DNA from: Kutzneria viridogrisea
Lineage (GTDB): Bacteria; Actinomycetota; Actinomycetes; Mycobacteriales; Pseudonocardiaceae
Length of the DNA: 64,000 bases
Reading direction: 5' to 3'
Assembly (NCBI GenBank): GCA_014138725.1
Contig: JACJID010000002.1
Coordinates: forward strand, 1,688,001-1,752,000
Shown here: positions 15,857 to 23,748 of the stretch, piece by piece
Position numbering within the stretch: position 1 is the first letter of the stretch
Layout: the number at the start of each line of letters is the position of its first letter
Translations under genes and position numbers: made by a program
Notes under the pieces: model-generated
What the model saw: the letters and a program-made list of their open reading frames with translations, nothing else
What the model was told of the DNA's origin: nothing
Database searches by the model: none

Positions 15857-18034
15857 ATGAGCGAGTTCTTCAAGTGGGACAAGGACTCCGACGGCATCGT
15901 CACGCTGACGATGGACGCGCCGGGGCAGTCGGCCAACACGATGAACGCCGAGTTCACCTCCGCCGTGGCCGAGGTGGTCGAGCGGCTGCGCCGTGAGCGC
16001 GAGGAGATCACCGGCGTGGTGCTCGCCTCGGCGAAGAAGACCTTCTTCGCCGGTGGTGACCTCAACGACCTGCGCCGGATCACCCCGGAGCACGCGGACG
16101 AGTTCATGGCCACGCTGGCCAGCACCAAGGGTGCGCTGCGCGGGCTGGAGACCCTGGGGCGCCCCGTGGTGGCCGCGCTCAACGGCTCGGCGCTGGGCGG
16201 TGGCCTGGAGATCGCGCTGTCCTGCCACCACCGGATCGCGCTGGACAACCCCAAGGCGCGCTTCGGCTTCCCCGAGGTGACGCTGGGCCTGCTGCCCGGT
16301 GCGGGCGGCATCGTGCGCACGGTGCGCATGCTGGGCATCGCCGACGCGCTGCTCAAGCTGCTGTTGCAGGGCCAGCAGCTGCGCCCGGCCGACGCGCAGG
16401 CCACCGGCATCGTGGACGAGGTGATCAGCGAGGAGTCCGAGCTGATCCCGCGCGCCAAGCAGTGGATCAAGGACAACCCGGAGGCCGTGCAGCCCTGGGA
16501 CGTCAAGGGCTACAAGATTCCCGGTGGTACGCCGACGAACCCGAAGTTCGCGGCGAACCTGCCCGCGTTCCCGGCGAACCTGCGCAAGCAGCTCAAGGGC
16601 GCCCCCATGCCCGCGCCGAAGGCGATCCTGTCCGCGGCGGTCGAGGGCGCGCAGGTGGACTTCGACTCCGCGCTGCGTATCGAGAGCCGCTACATGTTCA
16701 GCCTGGCCAGCGGCCAGACCGCGAAGAACATGATCAAGGCGTTCTTCTTCGACCTGCAGACGATCAACAAGGGCGGCAGCAGGCCCCAGGGCGTGCCCGC
16801 CTACACCGCGCGCAAGGTGGCCGTGCTCGGCGCGGGCATGATGGGCGCGGGCATCGCCTACTCCTGCGCGCGCTCGGGCATGGAGGTCGTGCTCAAGGAC
16901 GTGTCGGCCGAGGCGGCCGAGCGCGGCAAGAACTACTCGGTGGGCCTGCTGGACAAGCAGGTCAGCCGCGGCAAGCTGACCGCCGAGAAGCGCGCGGAGA
17001 TCCTCGCCAGGATCACCCCGACCGCCGATGCCGCCGACCTGGCCGGTGCGGACCTGGTGATCGAGGCCGTCTTCGAGAACACCGAGCTCAAGCACAAGGT
17101 GTTCGCGGAGATCCAGGACGTGGTCAACCCGGACGCCCTGCTGTGCTCGAACACCTCGACCCTGCCGATCACCGGCCTGGCCGAGGGCGTCAAGCGCCCG
17201 GAGGACTTCGTCGGGCTGCACTTCTTCTCCCCGGTGGACAAGATGCCGCTGGTGGAGATCATCCGCGGCGCGAACACCAGCGACGAGGCACTGGCCAAGG
17301 CCTTCGACGTGGTGCTGCAACTGAAGAAGACGCCGATCGTGGTCAACGACAGCCGCGGCTTCTTCACCAGCCGCGTGATCGGCACGTTCATCAACGAGGG
17401 CGTGGCCATGCTCGGCGAGGGCCTGCCCGCCCCGTCCATCGAGCAGGCCTCCACCCAGGCCGGTTACCCGGCCCCGGTGCTCTCGCTGATGGACGAGCTG
17501 ACGCTGACCCTGCCGCGCAAGATCCGCGACGAGACGCGCAAGGCGGTGGAGGCCGCGGGCGGGGTGTGGCACGCGCACCCGGCCGAGGCCGTGATCGACC
17601 GCATGGTCACCGAGTTCGACCGCGGCGGGCGCTCGGCGGGCAAGGGCTTCTACGACTACGCCGAGGGCAAGCGGGCCGGTCTGTGGCCGGGGCTGCGCGA
17701 GCACTTCGGCAAGGGCGATGCGATCATCCGCGACGGGGATGCCATCCCCTTCAAGGACATGCAGGAGCGCATGCTGTTCGCGGAGGCGCTGGAGACCGTC
17801 AAGTGCGTCGAGGAGGGCGTGATCACCTCGGTGGCCGACGCCAACATCGGCTCCATCTTCGGCATCGGCTTCCCGCCCTGGACCGGCGGTGTGCTCCAGT
17901 ACATCAACGGCTACCCGGGCGGTGTCGCCGGGTTCGTGGCCAGGGCCGAGGAGCTCGCCAAGACCTACGGCGACCGGTTCAGCCCGCCGGAACTGCTGCG
18001 CACCAAGGCCGCCAACGGGGAGACCTTCGAGTAA
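15857..18034 (+). CDS. fadB: Fatty-acid oxidation multifunctional protein: enoyl-CoA hydratase / 3-hydroxyacyl-CoA dehydrogenase
   Basis: 725 residues. Residues ~5-190 are a crotonase domain with LNGSALGGGLEIALSCHHRI and FPEVTLGLLPGAGG, the Glu residues needed for hydration being present. From about 318 the NAD-binding Rossmann fold opens with VLGAGMMGAGIAYSCARSGM, followed by the dehydrogenase C-terminal domains with GLHFFSPVDKMPLVEII (catalytic His) and NDSRGFFTSRV. It performs two sequential beta-oxidation steps and works with the upstream thiolase as a trifunctional enzyme. A canonical terminator follows. Confidence 0.95.
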   Translation: MSEFFKWDKDSDGIVTLTMDAPGQSANTMNAEFTSAVAEVVERLRREREEITGVVLASAKKTFFAGGDLNDLRRITPEHADEFMATLASTKGALRGLETLGRPVVAALNGSALGGGLEIALSCHHRIALDNPKARFGFPEVTLGLLPGAGGIVRTVRMLGIADALLKLLLQGQQLRPADAQATGIVDEVISEESELIPRAKQWIKDNPEAVQPWDVKGYKIPGGTPTNPKFAANLPAFPANLRKQLKGAPMPAPKAILSAAVEGAQVDFDSALRIESRYMFSLASGQTAKNMIKAFFFDLQTINKGGSRPQGVPAYTARKVAVLGAGMMGAGIAYSCARSGMEVVLKDVSAEAAERGKNYSVGLLDKQVSRGKLTAEKRAEILARITPTADAADLAGADLVIEAVFENTELKHKVFAEIQDVVNPDALLCSNTSTLPITGLAEGVKRPEDFVGLHFFSPVDKMPLVEIIRGANTSDEALAKAFDVVLQLKKTPIVVNDSRGFFTSRVIGTFINEGVAMLGEGLPAPSIEQASTQAGYPAPVLSLMDELTLTLPRKIRDETRKAVEAAGGVWHAHPAEAVIDRMVTEFDRGGRSAGKGFYDYAEGKRAGLWPGLREHFGKGDAIIRDGDAIPFKDMQERMLFAEALETVKCVEEGVITSVADANIGSIFGIGFPPWTGGVLQYINGYPGGVAGFVARAEELAKTYGDRFSPPELLRTKAANGETFE

Positions 18035-18052
18035 TCCCCCGTCCCTGCCAGG

Positions 18053-18085
18053 AAAACCCCGCCCGTGCGGCACGGGCGGGGTTTT
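18053..18085 (+). terminator. Rho-independent terminator after fadAB
   Basis: 15-bp perfect stem (AAAACCCCGCCCGTG and complement), 3-nt loop, then a T run. One of the few classical U-tract terminators here. Confidence 0.9.
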
Positions 18086-18163
18086 TGGCGTTTCCTCCCG
18101 TTGTGTTACCGAACGACTTCTGTTAGTAACATAGTTGTATAAAACAACAACTGGGGAGGCGTC

Positions 18164-19987
18164 ATGTGCGGGATCTCCGGATGGGTGGACTTCGAACGTG
18201 ACCTGAGCACGGAGGGCGCGACCGGTCGCGCCATGGCCGAGACGATGGCCTGCCGAGGCCCGGACGCACACGGGATCTGGCTGAGCAGGCACGCCGTGCT
18301 GGCGCACCGCCGACTGTCGATCATCGACATCGAGGGCGGTGTGCAGCCCATGGCGGTGGACGAGTTAGCCGTCATGACCTACAGCGGTGAGGTCTACAAC
18401 TACCGCGAGCTGCGCGAGGAACTGGAGGGCCACGGCCACTCGTTCCGCACCGAGAGCGACACCGAGGTCGTGCTGCACGCGTACCTCCAGTGGGGCGAGG
18501 ACTTCGTGCACCGCCTCAACGGCATGTACGCCTTCGCGATCTGGGACCAGCGCACCGAGGAACTGCTGCTGGTGCGCGACCGCATGGGCATCAAGCCCCT
18601 GTTCATCCACCCGACCCCGCACGGGGTGCTGTTCGGCAGCGAGCCCAAGGCGATCCTGGCCCACCCGCAGGTCGAGGCGGTGGTGGACATCGACGGGCTG
18701 CGCGAGCTGATGGCCTTCGTCAAGACCCCCGAGCACGGCATCTACAAGGGCGTGTACGAAGTGCGGCCGGGACAGCTGGTCCGCGTGCGCCGCAACGGGA
18801 TCAGCAAGCGCCGGTACTGGAAGCTGGAGCCGGTCGAGCACACCGACTCGCTGGAGACCACGATCGGCACCGTGCGCTCGCTGCTGGACGACATCGTGCA
18901 GCGGCAGCTGATCTCCGACGTGCCGCTGTGCACCCTGCTCTCCGGCGGCCTGGACTCCTCGGCGATCACCGCCCTGGCCGCCCGCGCCCTGGACGTGCCG
19001 GTGCGCTCCTTCGCCGTGGACTTCACCGGCTACGCCGAGAACTTCAAGCCCGACGTGGTCCGCGAGACCCCGGACACCCCGTACGTGCACGAGCTGGCCG
19101 AGTACGTTGCCGCCGACCACAAGGACATCGTTCTGTCCACTGTGGACTTGATGGATCCGGTCAACCGCGCGGCGGTGCTGCGCGCCAACGACGGCCCGAA
19201 CTCGCTGGGCGACGCGTTCACCTCGCTGTACCTGCTGTTCAAGGCGATCCGCCAGCACTCGACCGTGGCCCTGTCCGGTGAGTCCGCCGACGAGGTGTTC
19301 GGCGGCTACCTCCAGTTCCACGACCCGAAGCTGGTCTACGCCGACACCTTCCCGTGGCTGGCCCAGGCCGGCCTGTTCTCCGAGCAGCCCAGCCTGCTCG
19401 CCCCGGACCTGCTGCGCGAGCTGGACCTGGCCGCCTACCGCGCCGACTCGTACCGGGACGGCCTGGCCGAGGTGCCCTACCTGGACGGGGTGGACGGCCA
19501 CGAGAAGCGCATGCGCGAGGTGTGTTACCTGCACCTGACCCGGTTCGTGCAGATCCTGTTGGACCGCAAGGACAGGATGAGCATGGCCAGCGGTCTGGAG
19601 GTGCGCGTGCCGTTCTGCGACCACCGGCTGGTGCAGTACGTGTTCAACACCCCGTGGGCGATGAAGAACTTCGACGGCCGGGAGAAGAGCCTGCTGCGGG
19701 CGGCCACCAGGGACGTGCTGCCGGAGTCGATCGTGCAGCGCAAGAAGAGCCCGTACCCGTCCACCCAGGACCCGACCTACGAGCACGCGCTGCGCGAGGA
19801 GCTGGCCAAGCTGGTCATCGACGACACCGCCCCGCTGGGCTCGATGCTCAACGCGGAGCAGGTCCGCCTGGTGCTCAACCGCCCCGTCGCCGAGGACCCG
19901 GTCCCGATGGCGACCCGCTTCGACATCGAGCGCGTGCTGGGCATGAACTCCTGGCTGAGCACCTACGCCGTGGACCTGAGGCTGTAG
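18164..19987 (+). CDS. asnB: Asparagine synthase (glutamine-hydrolyzing)
   Basis: 607 residues. ATG 18164 with GGGGAGG upstream gives MCGISGW, so Cys2 becomes the N-terminal nucleophile of the Ntn glutaminase domain. The C-terminal synthetase domain has the ATP-pyrophosphatase P-loop LLSGGLDSSAI, ALSGESADEVFGGY and RKKSPYPST. It converts aspartate, glutamine and ATP to asparagine. The promoter is AT-rich for this genome (GTTAGTAACATAGTTGTATA). Standing alone, it could serve central metabolism or a lasso-peptide-like or cell-wall amidation role; no such neighbour is present. A 22-nt repeat array follows the stop directly. Contains one 13-bp palindrome (19135). Confidence 0.93.
   Translation: MCGISGWVDFERDLSTEGATGRAMAETMACRGPDAHGIWLSRHAVLAHRRLSIIDIEGGVQPMAVDELAVMTYSGEVYNYRELREELEGHGHSFRTESDTEVVLHAYLQWGEDFVHRLNGMYAFAIWDQRTEELLLVRDRMGIKPLFIHPTPHGVLFGSEPKAILAHPQVEAVVDIDGLRELMAFVKTPEHGIYKGVYEVRPGQLVRVRRNGISKRRYWKLEPVEHTDSLETTIGTVRSLLDDIVQRQLISDVPLCTLLSGGLDSSAITALAARALDVPVRSFAVDFTGYAENFKPDVVRETPDTPYVHELAEYVAADHKDIVLSTVDLMDPVNRAAVLRANDGPNSLGDAFTSLYLLFKAIRQHSTVALSGESADEVFGGYLQFHDPKLVYADTFPWLAQAGLFSEQPSLLAPDLLRELDLAAYRADSYRDGLAEVPYLDGVDGHEKRMREVCYLHLTRFVQILLDRKDRMSMASGLEVRVPFCDHRLVQYVFNTPWAMKNFDGREKSLLRAATRDVLPESIVQRKKSPYPSTQDPTYEHALREELAKLVIDDTAPLGSMLNAEQVRLVLNRPVAEDPVPMATRFDIERVLGMNSWLSTYAVDLRL
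19135..19147. repeat. 13-bp palindrome GTCCACTGTGGAC inside asnB
   Basis: Exact copy of GTCCACWGTGGAC, read in frame as Ser-Thr-Val-Asp. One of five in the window. Confidence 0.8.
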
Positions 19988-20145
19988 CCGTACCGGAAGC
20001 GCGAACACACCGCACCGCAAGCGCCGACACACCGCCCCGGAAGCGCCGACACGCGGGGTTGACCCCGCGTGTCGGCGCTTCGGGCACCGCGTGTCGGCGC
20101 TTCGCGTACGGCGTGTCGGACGTTCCCGTACGGTGTGTTCGGCGC
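19988..20145. repeat. Inverted array of 22-nt repeats between asnB and mtnC
   Basis: Fills the whole space between the two convergent stop codons. Three leftward units are followed by a perfect 18-bp stem (AAGCGCCGACACGCGGGG, loop TTGA, complement) and then rightward units at exact 22-nt steps: 20069, 20091, 20113 and a shortened one at 20135. Each unit begins GTGTCGG or a close variant; the unit end alternates between GGCACCGC-like and GTACGGT-like. Same family as 46295-46416. Confidence 0.85.
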
Positions 20146-20802
20146 TCAGAGCACGTCGAACGTGGTGATCCTGCGGTGACGACCCACCTCGGGCGAGCCG
20201 TCGGCGGGCCGCGACACGCCCACCGTGTGCCAGCCCGCCGCCGCGGCGGCGTCCAGCTCCGCTGCCACGTCGGACAGGAACGTGATCGCGGAGGGCTCGG
20301 CGCCCAGTGCCTTCGTGATCACCCGGTAGGACTCGGCGGCCTTCTTGGGCCCGGCCGACACCGTGTCGAAGTGGCCCGCGAAGTAGTCGAGCAGATCCCC
20401 GTGCTGCGTGTGCCGGAACCACAACCGCTGCGCCAGCTCGGATCCGGAGGAGTAGACGTACACCGGCACGCCCGCCGCACGCCAACGCTCCAGCGCGGGC
20501 GGCACATCCTCGTACACGTGGGCGGTCAGCTCACCCGAGTCGTAGCCGTGCTGCCAGATCAGGCCCTGCAAGGACTTCAGCGGTGCGATCTTCACGTCGG
20601 CGTCCAGCCAGCCGACCAGCACGGCCGCCACCTCGTCCAGCCCGGCATCGGGCCGCCCCACCTCCGCCCGCACCTGCTCGACGATCCCCGCGCACTCGGC
20701 GCGGCCGATCCAGTCGGCGACGCGCGCCCGCGAGTACGGGAACAGCACCTCGTGCACGTGCGAGATCGAACTGGTCGTGCCCTCGATGTCGGTGACGATC
20801 AA
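20146..20802 (-). CDS. mtnC: Acireductone synthase (enolase-phosphatase E1)
   Basis: 218 residues of the HAD superfamily. The nucleophile motif is DIEGTTSS at residues 4-11, motif II includes VYVYSSGS, and motif III-IV is AITFLSDVAAELDAA. It carries out enolisation and dephosphorylation of 2,3-diketo-5-methylthiopentyl-1-phosphate in methionine salvage. The ATG overlaps the mtnD stop by 4 bases (ATGA), so translation is coupled. Last gene of the leftward string; the 22-nt repeat array lies right behind its stop. Confidence 0.93.
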   Translation of the reverse strand: MIVTDIEGTTSSISHVHEVLFPYSRARVADWIGRAECAGIVEQVRAEVGRPDAGLDEVAAVLVGWLDADVKIAPLKSLQGLIWQHGYDSGELTAHVYEDVPPALERWRAAGVPVYVYSSGSELAQRLWFRHTQHGDLLDYFAGHFDTVSAGPKKAAESYRVITKALGAEPSAITFLSDVAAELDAAAAAGWHTVGVSRPADGSPEVGRHRRITTFDVL

Positions 20803-21374
20803 GCCGACACCAGCAGCTCGTCCAGGGTGGGCATGCGGGTGGCGATGCCGTCACCGGTGAAGCCCGCGACCCAGCCGTCCTCCTCCTGGAAGAACCGGAT
20901 CGCGCAGAACTCGGGCCGCTGCCCCATGTCGAACCAGTGCGTGGTGCCCGCGGGCACCGACATCAGGTCGCCCGCCTCGCACACCACGGCGTACACCTTG
21001 TCCCCGAAGTGCAGGTAGAAGCAGCCCCTGCCCTCCACGAAGAAGCGCACCTCGTCCTCGTCGTGGGTGTGCTCGTTGAGGAACTTCTCCCGCGCGCCCT
21101 TGGCGATCGCGGGCCACTCGGGGTTGTTGTCGTCGGGCACGATGCGCGCCACGTCCACCAGCTTGTACCCGCCTTCGGCGGACACCTTGTCCACATCGGA
21201 CCGATACGCGGCCAGCACCTCGTCCTGACCGGCGTCGCGGGCCAGCGGCACGGTGTCCCACTGCTCCAGCACGACCCCGTGCGGGGCGAGTTCGGCGGCG
21301 ATGGTGGCCACGTCCGTGGTGCGCAGCAGCACCTGTTCGCGGTCGCTGTCGGCCATGACTTGCAGCAGTGTCAT
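20799..21374 (-). CDS. mtnD: Acireductone dioxygenase
   Basis: 191-residue cupin. Metal ligands are visible in EHTHDEDEVRFF (the HxH and Glu of the ARD family) and in the late PAGTTHWFD. The bound metal decides the product: Fe gives the keto-acid precursor of methionine, Ni gives an off-pathway product. AGGAG precedes the ATG. It sits 9 bases after mtnAB and overlaps mtnC. Confidence 0.94.
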   Translation of the reverse strand: MTLLQVMADSDREQVLLRTTDVATIAAELAPHGVVLEQWDTVPLARDAGQDEVLAAYRSDVDKVSAEGGYKLVDVARIVPDDNNPEWPAIAKGAREKFLNEHTHDEDEVRFFVEGRGCFYLHFGDKVYAVVCEAGDLMSVPAGTTHWFDMGQRPEFCAIRFFQEEDGWVAGFTGDGIATRMPTLDELLVSA

Positions 21375-21383
21375 CGGTTTCTC

Positions 21384-22940
21384 CTATCGACCGTGGGTGA
21401 GCAGGTGCAACCGGCAGAGCATCTCCAGGCTCTCCAACCGGTTCCGGGCCACCTCAAGGGTGGGCCCCCACGCGGTGACGCCGTGGTGGGCGATCAGCAG
21501 CACCGGCGGGTCCTGCTCGGTGAGCCGGGCGGCGATGTCCTCGGCGATGCGCGGGACCTCCACCCAGTTGACGAAGACCGGTACCTCCACCGAACTCGGA
21601 TCGGGCAGGCCCAGCCCCTTGATGATCTCGAACTCGGTGAACCGCACGCTGCCCGGTCCGGACAGCGCGGCCACCGCCGTGGCGTGCGGCGGGTGTGCGT
21701 GCACCACGGCGCCGCAGTCCGGGAACAGCTTGTAGAGCGCCGCGTGGATGCAGGTCTCCGCCGAGGGCTTCGGCCCGGCGACCAGCGCGCCGGTGGTCGC
21801 TTCCACGAGCACGACGTCGCGCGCGGTCAGCTCCCCCTTGCTGCGCCCGCTCGCGGTGATCAGCGCGCGATCACCTTGGCGCACTGAGAGGTTGCCCGCC
21901 GTGCCGTCCATCCAGCCGCGCCGGTACAGCCCGCGCGCGACCTCGGCCAGCTCCGCGCCCGGCCGCTGCTCGATCACCCGCCGCTCGGTGACGATCGCGG
22001 TCACCAGGTCGTTCGGCGTGACGTCGAAGGCGGGGTTGAACACCGGCGTGCCCGGCAGCGCCACCTGGCTGCCGCCGAAGGCGGTGACCTCCTCGGCGGC
22101 CCGCTGCTCGATCACGATGCCCGAACCGTCCGGAATGGACTCGTCCACAGTGGACTCGGGCGCCACCACGACGAACGGGATGCCGCTGCGCGCGGCGGCC
22201 ACCGCCAGCGAGTAGGTGCCGATCTTGTTGGCCACGTCCCCGTTCGCGGTGATCCGGTCGGCGCCGACCATCACCACGTCGACCAGCCCGGTGGCGATGG
22301 CGGCCGGTCCCGCCGAGTCCACGCAGAGCCGGTACGGGATGCCGGCCTCGGCCAGTTCCCAAGCGGTCAGCCGCGCCCCCTGCAACAGCGGCCGGGTCTC
22401 GTCGGCGATCACCTCGGCCACGTGGCCGGATTCGGCCAGTGCCTTGATACCGCCCAGCGCGGTACCGATCGCCACGGTGGCCAGGCTGCCCGTGTTGCAG
22501 TGCGTGAGGACGCGCAGCGGCCTGCGGTCGGTCAGCCGTAGCACAGTCTCGGCCGCCAGCGCCGCCATCGCGCGGTTGGTGCGCACGTCCTCGTCCAACA
22601 TGACCAGCGCCTCGTCGAGCAGCGCCTTGGTGCCCTCCGGCAACCGCTCCAGCACCCGCCGCACGGCCCAGCTCAGGTTCACCGCCGTGGGCCGCGCGTC
22701 GGCGATGCGCCGTGCGTCCGCGCGGACCGCGTCCTCGTCCCCGTCGTTGAGGTGCGCCGACAACGCGACACCCAGCGCCCCAGCCACGCCGATCGCCGGG
22801 GCACCCCGGATGGCCAGCCGCTTGATCGCGTCGATCACCTCGTCGGGAGTGGTCAGCCGCAGGGGCACGCGGTCGTGCGGCAGCGCGCACTGGTCCACGG
22901 CCACCACTGCCGAGCCATCCCAGGCCAGGGTCCTCTCCAT
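21384..22940 (-). CDS. mtnAB: MtnA-MtnB fusion: methylthioribose-1-P isomerase / methylthioribulose-1-P dehydratase
   Basis: 518 residues joining two successive methionine-salvage enzymes. Residues 1-~325 are MtnA: RGAPAIGVAGA, the catalytic Cys148 in THCNTGSLAT and Asp228 in GADRITANGD. Residues ~330-518 are the class II aldolase-like MtnB: DGTAGNLSVR, ITASGRSKG, zinc ligands in HAHPPH (414-419) and HHG (485-487). Each half is near the usual full length and keeps its active-site residues, so both activities are expected. The ribosome site is weak. A GTCCACAGTGGAC palindrome lies at 22143. No MtnK or MTA phosphorylase gene is in the window. Confidence 0.92.
   Translation of the reverse strand: MERTLAWDGSAVVAVDQCALPHDRVPLRLTTPDEVIDAIKRLAIRGAPAIGVAGALGVALSAHLNDGDEDAVRADARRIADARPTAVNLSWAVRRVLERLPEGTKALLDEALVMLDEDVRTNRAMAALAAETVLRLTDRRPLRVLTHCNTGSLATVAIGTALGGIKALAESGHVAEVIADETRPLLQGARLTAWELAEAGIPYRLCVDSAGPAAIATGLVDVVMVGADRITANGDVANKIGTYSLAVAAARSGIPFVVVAPESTVDESIPDGSGIVIEQRAAEEVTAFGGSQVALPGTPVFNPAFDVTPNDLVTAIVTERRVIEQRPGAELAEVARGLYRRGWMDGTAGNLSVRQGDRALITASGRSKGELTARDVVLVEATTGALVAGPKPSAETCIHAALYKLFPDCGAVVHAHPPHATAVAALSGPGSVRFTEFEIIKGLGLPDPSSVEVPVFVNWVEVPRIAEDIAARLTEQDPPVLLIAHHGVTAWGPTLEVARNRLESLEMLCRLHLLTHGR
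22143..22155. repeat. 13-bp palindrome GTCCACAGTGGAC inside mtnAB
   Basis: Exact copy; read in frame on the minus strand as Ser-Thr-Val-Asp, the same peptide as in asnB and the monooxygenase. Confidence 0.8.
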
Positions 22941-22988
22941 GCCTGACAGTCTGCCCGCAACGACCCCCGCGGTGTTAGCTCCCGTCCG

Positions 22989-23714
22989 TCACGCGGGACC
23001 GCTTGACACCGGCTTGGTCGCGGTGACCAGCCGGGTCGGCATCCATGGCCCGCCCCACCACATCCGCCAGCCCAGCCCGCGGTCGCGGACCTCCGCCATG
23101 CCCAACTCGGTGAGCCTGCGCCGGTACAGCCCGGTGGCGCTGATGTCGGCGATCACCAGCCTGCCACCCGGCCTGAGCACCCGCACGGCCTCCTCGACCG
23201 CCCTCGCCCGGCCCCCGGCGTCCTTGATGTTGTGGATCGCCAGGCTGGACAGCACCAGGTCGAAGCCCGCGTCCTCGAACGGCAGTTCCCGCAGGTCGCC
23301 CGTGTGCAGTTCCACCCGGTCCTCGACCCCCTCCAGCACGGCGTTGCGGGCCGTGGTCCGCACCGCGTTGCCGGACTGGTCCACACTGCGCCACAGGTCC
23401 ACCCCCACCGCCCGCCCCGTGGTCAGCCTGCGGGCCACGTTGAGCAGCACCGCACCCCGCCCGCAGCCCAGGTCCAGCACCCGCTCGGCGCCACCGATCG
23501 GCAGCCCGTCCAGCACCTCGTCCCAGACCAGGAACTTGCCGCGGCGGGTCGTGTGCAGGTACAGCACGGCGAACAGCGCCACGAGGGCCGCCACCGCGTA
23601 CAGCCACACCTGCTGCCCGAACACCGCTCCGCTCAACGCGAACAGCGCACCGACGAGCATGCCGATCGGCGCGTAGGGCGCGTCGACCCCGTACTCCCCC
23701 CGTTTCCCGCTCAC
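22989..23714 (-). CDS. Membrane-anchored class I SAM methyltransferase
   Basis: 241 residues from GTG 23714. Two hydrophobic segments (residues ~18-36 and 38-55) precede a Rossmann methyltransferase domain: VLDLGCGRGAVLLNVARRL is the SAM-binding motif I, TGDLRELPFEDAGFDLVLSS motifs II-III, and LRPGGRLVIADI motif post-I. It resembles UbiE/ArsM-like enzymes; the acceptor is unknown. It stands between the NACHT gene (34-nt gap) and mtnAB (48-nt gap) on the same strand. Methyl transfer itself yields S-adenosylhomocysteine, not the methylthioadenosine that mtn genes recycle, so a metabolic link is not obvious. Confidence 0.85.
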   Translation of the reverse strand: MSGKRGEYGVDAPYAPIGMLVGALFALSGAVFGQQVWLYAVAALVALFAVLYLHTTRRGKFLVWDEVLDGLPIGGAERVLDLGCGRGAVLLNVARRLTTGRAVGVDLWRSVDQSGNAVRTTARNAVLEGVEDRVELHTGDLRELPFEDAGFDLVLSSLAIHNIKDAGGRARAVEEAVRVLRPGGRLVIADISATGLYRRRLTELGMAEVRDRGLGWRMWWGGPWMPTRLVTATKPVSSGPA

Positions 23715-23748
23715 CCCGCCAGTCTCCACCCGTGGTGGTGCGGCGCCA

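Noticed and set aside
14690-18307. 1205-residue open frame on the minus strand opposite the thiolase and FadB genes
   Set aside because: Low-complexity His/Arg/Gly/Ala composition with no domain; it is antisense to two well-supported genes and arises from GC-rich third positions.
19988-20145. CRISPR array
   Set aside because: The 22-nt units are contiguous with no unique spacers, part of the array is inverted, and there are no cas genes.
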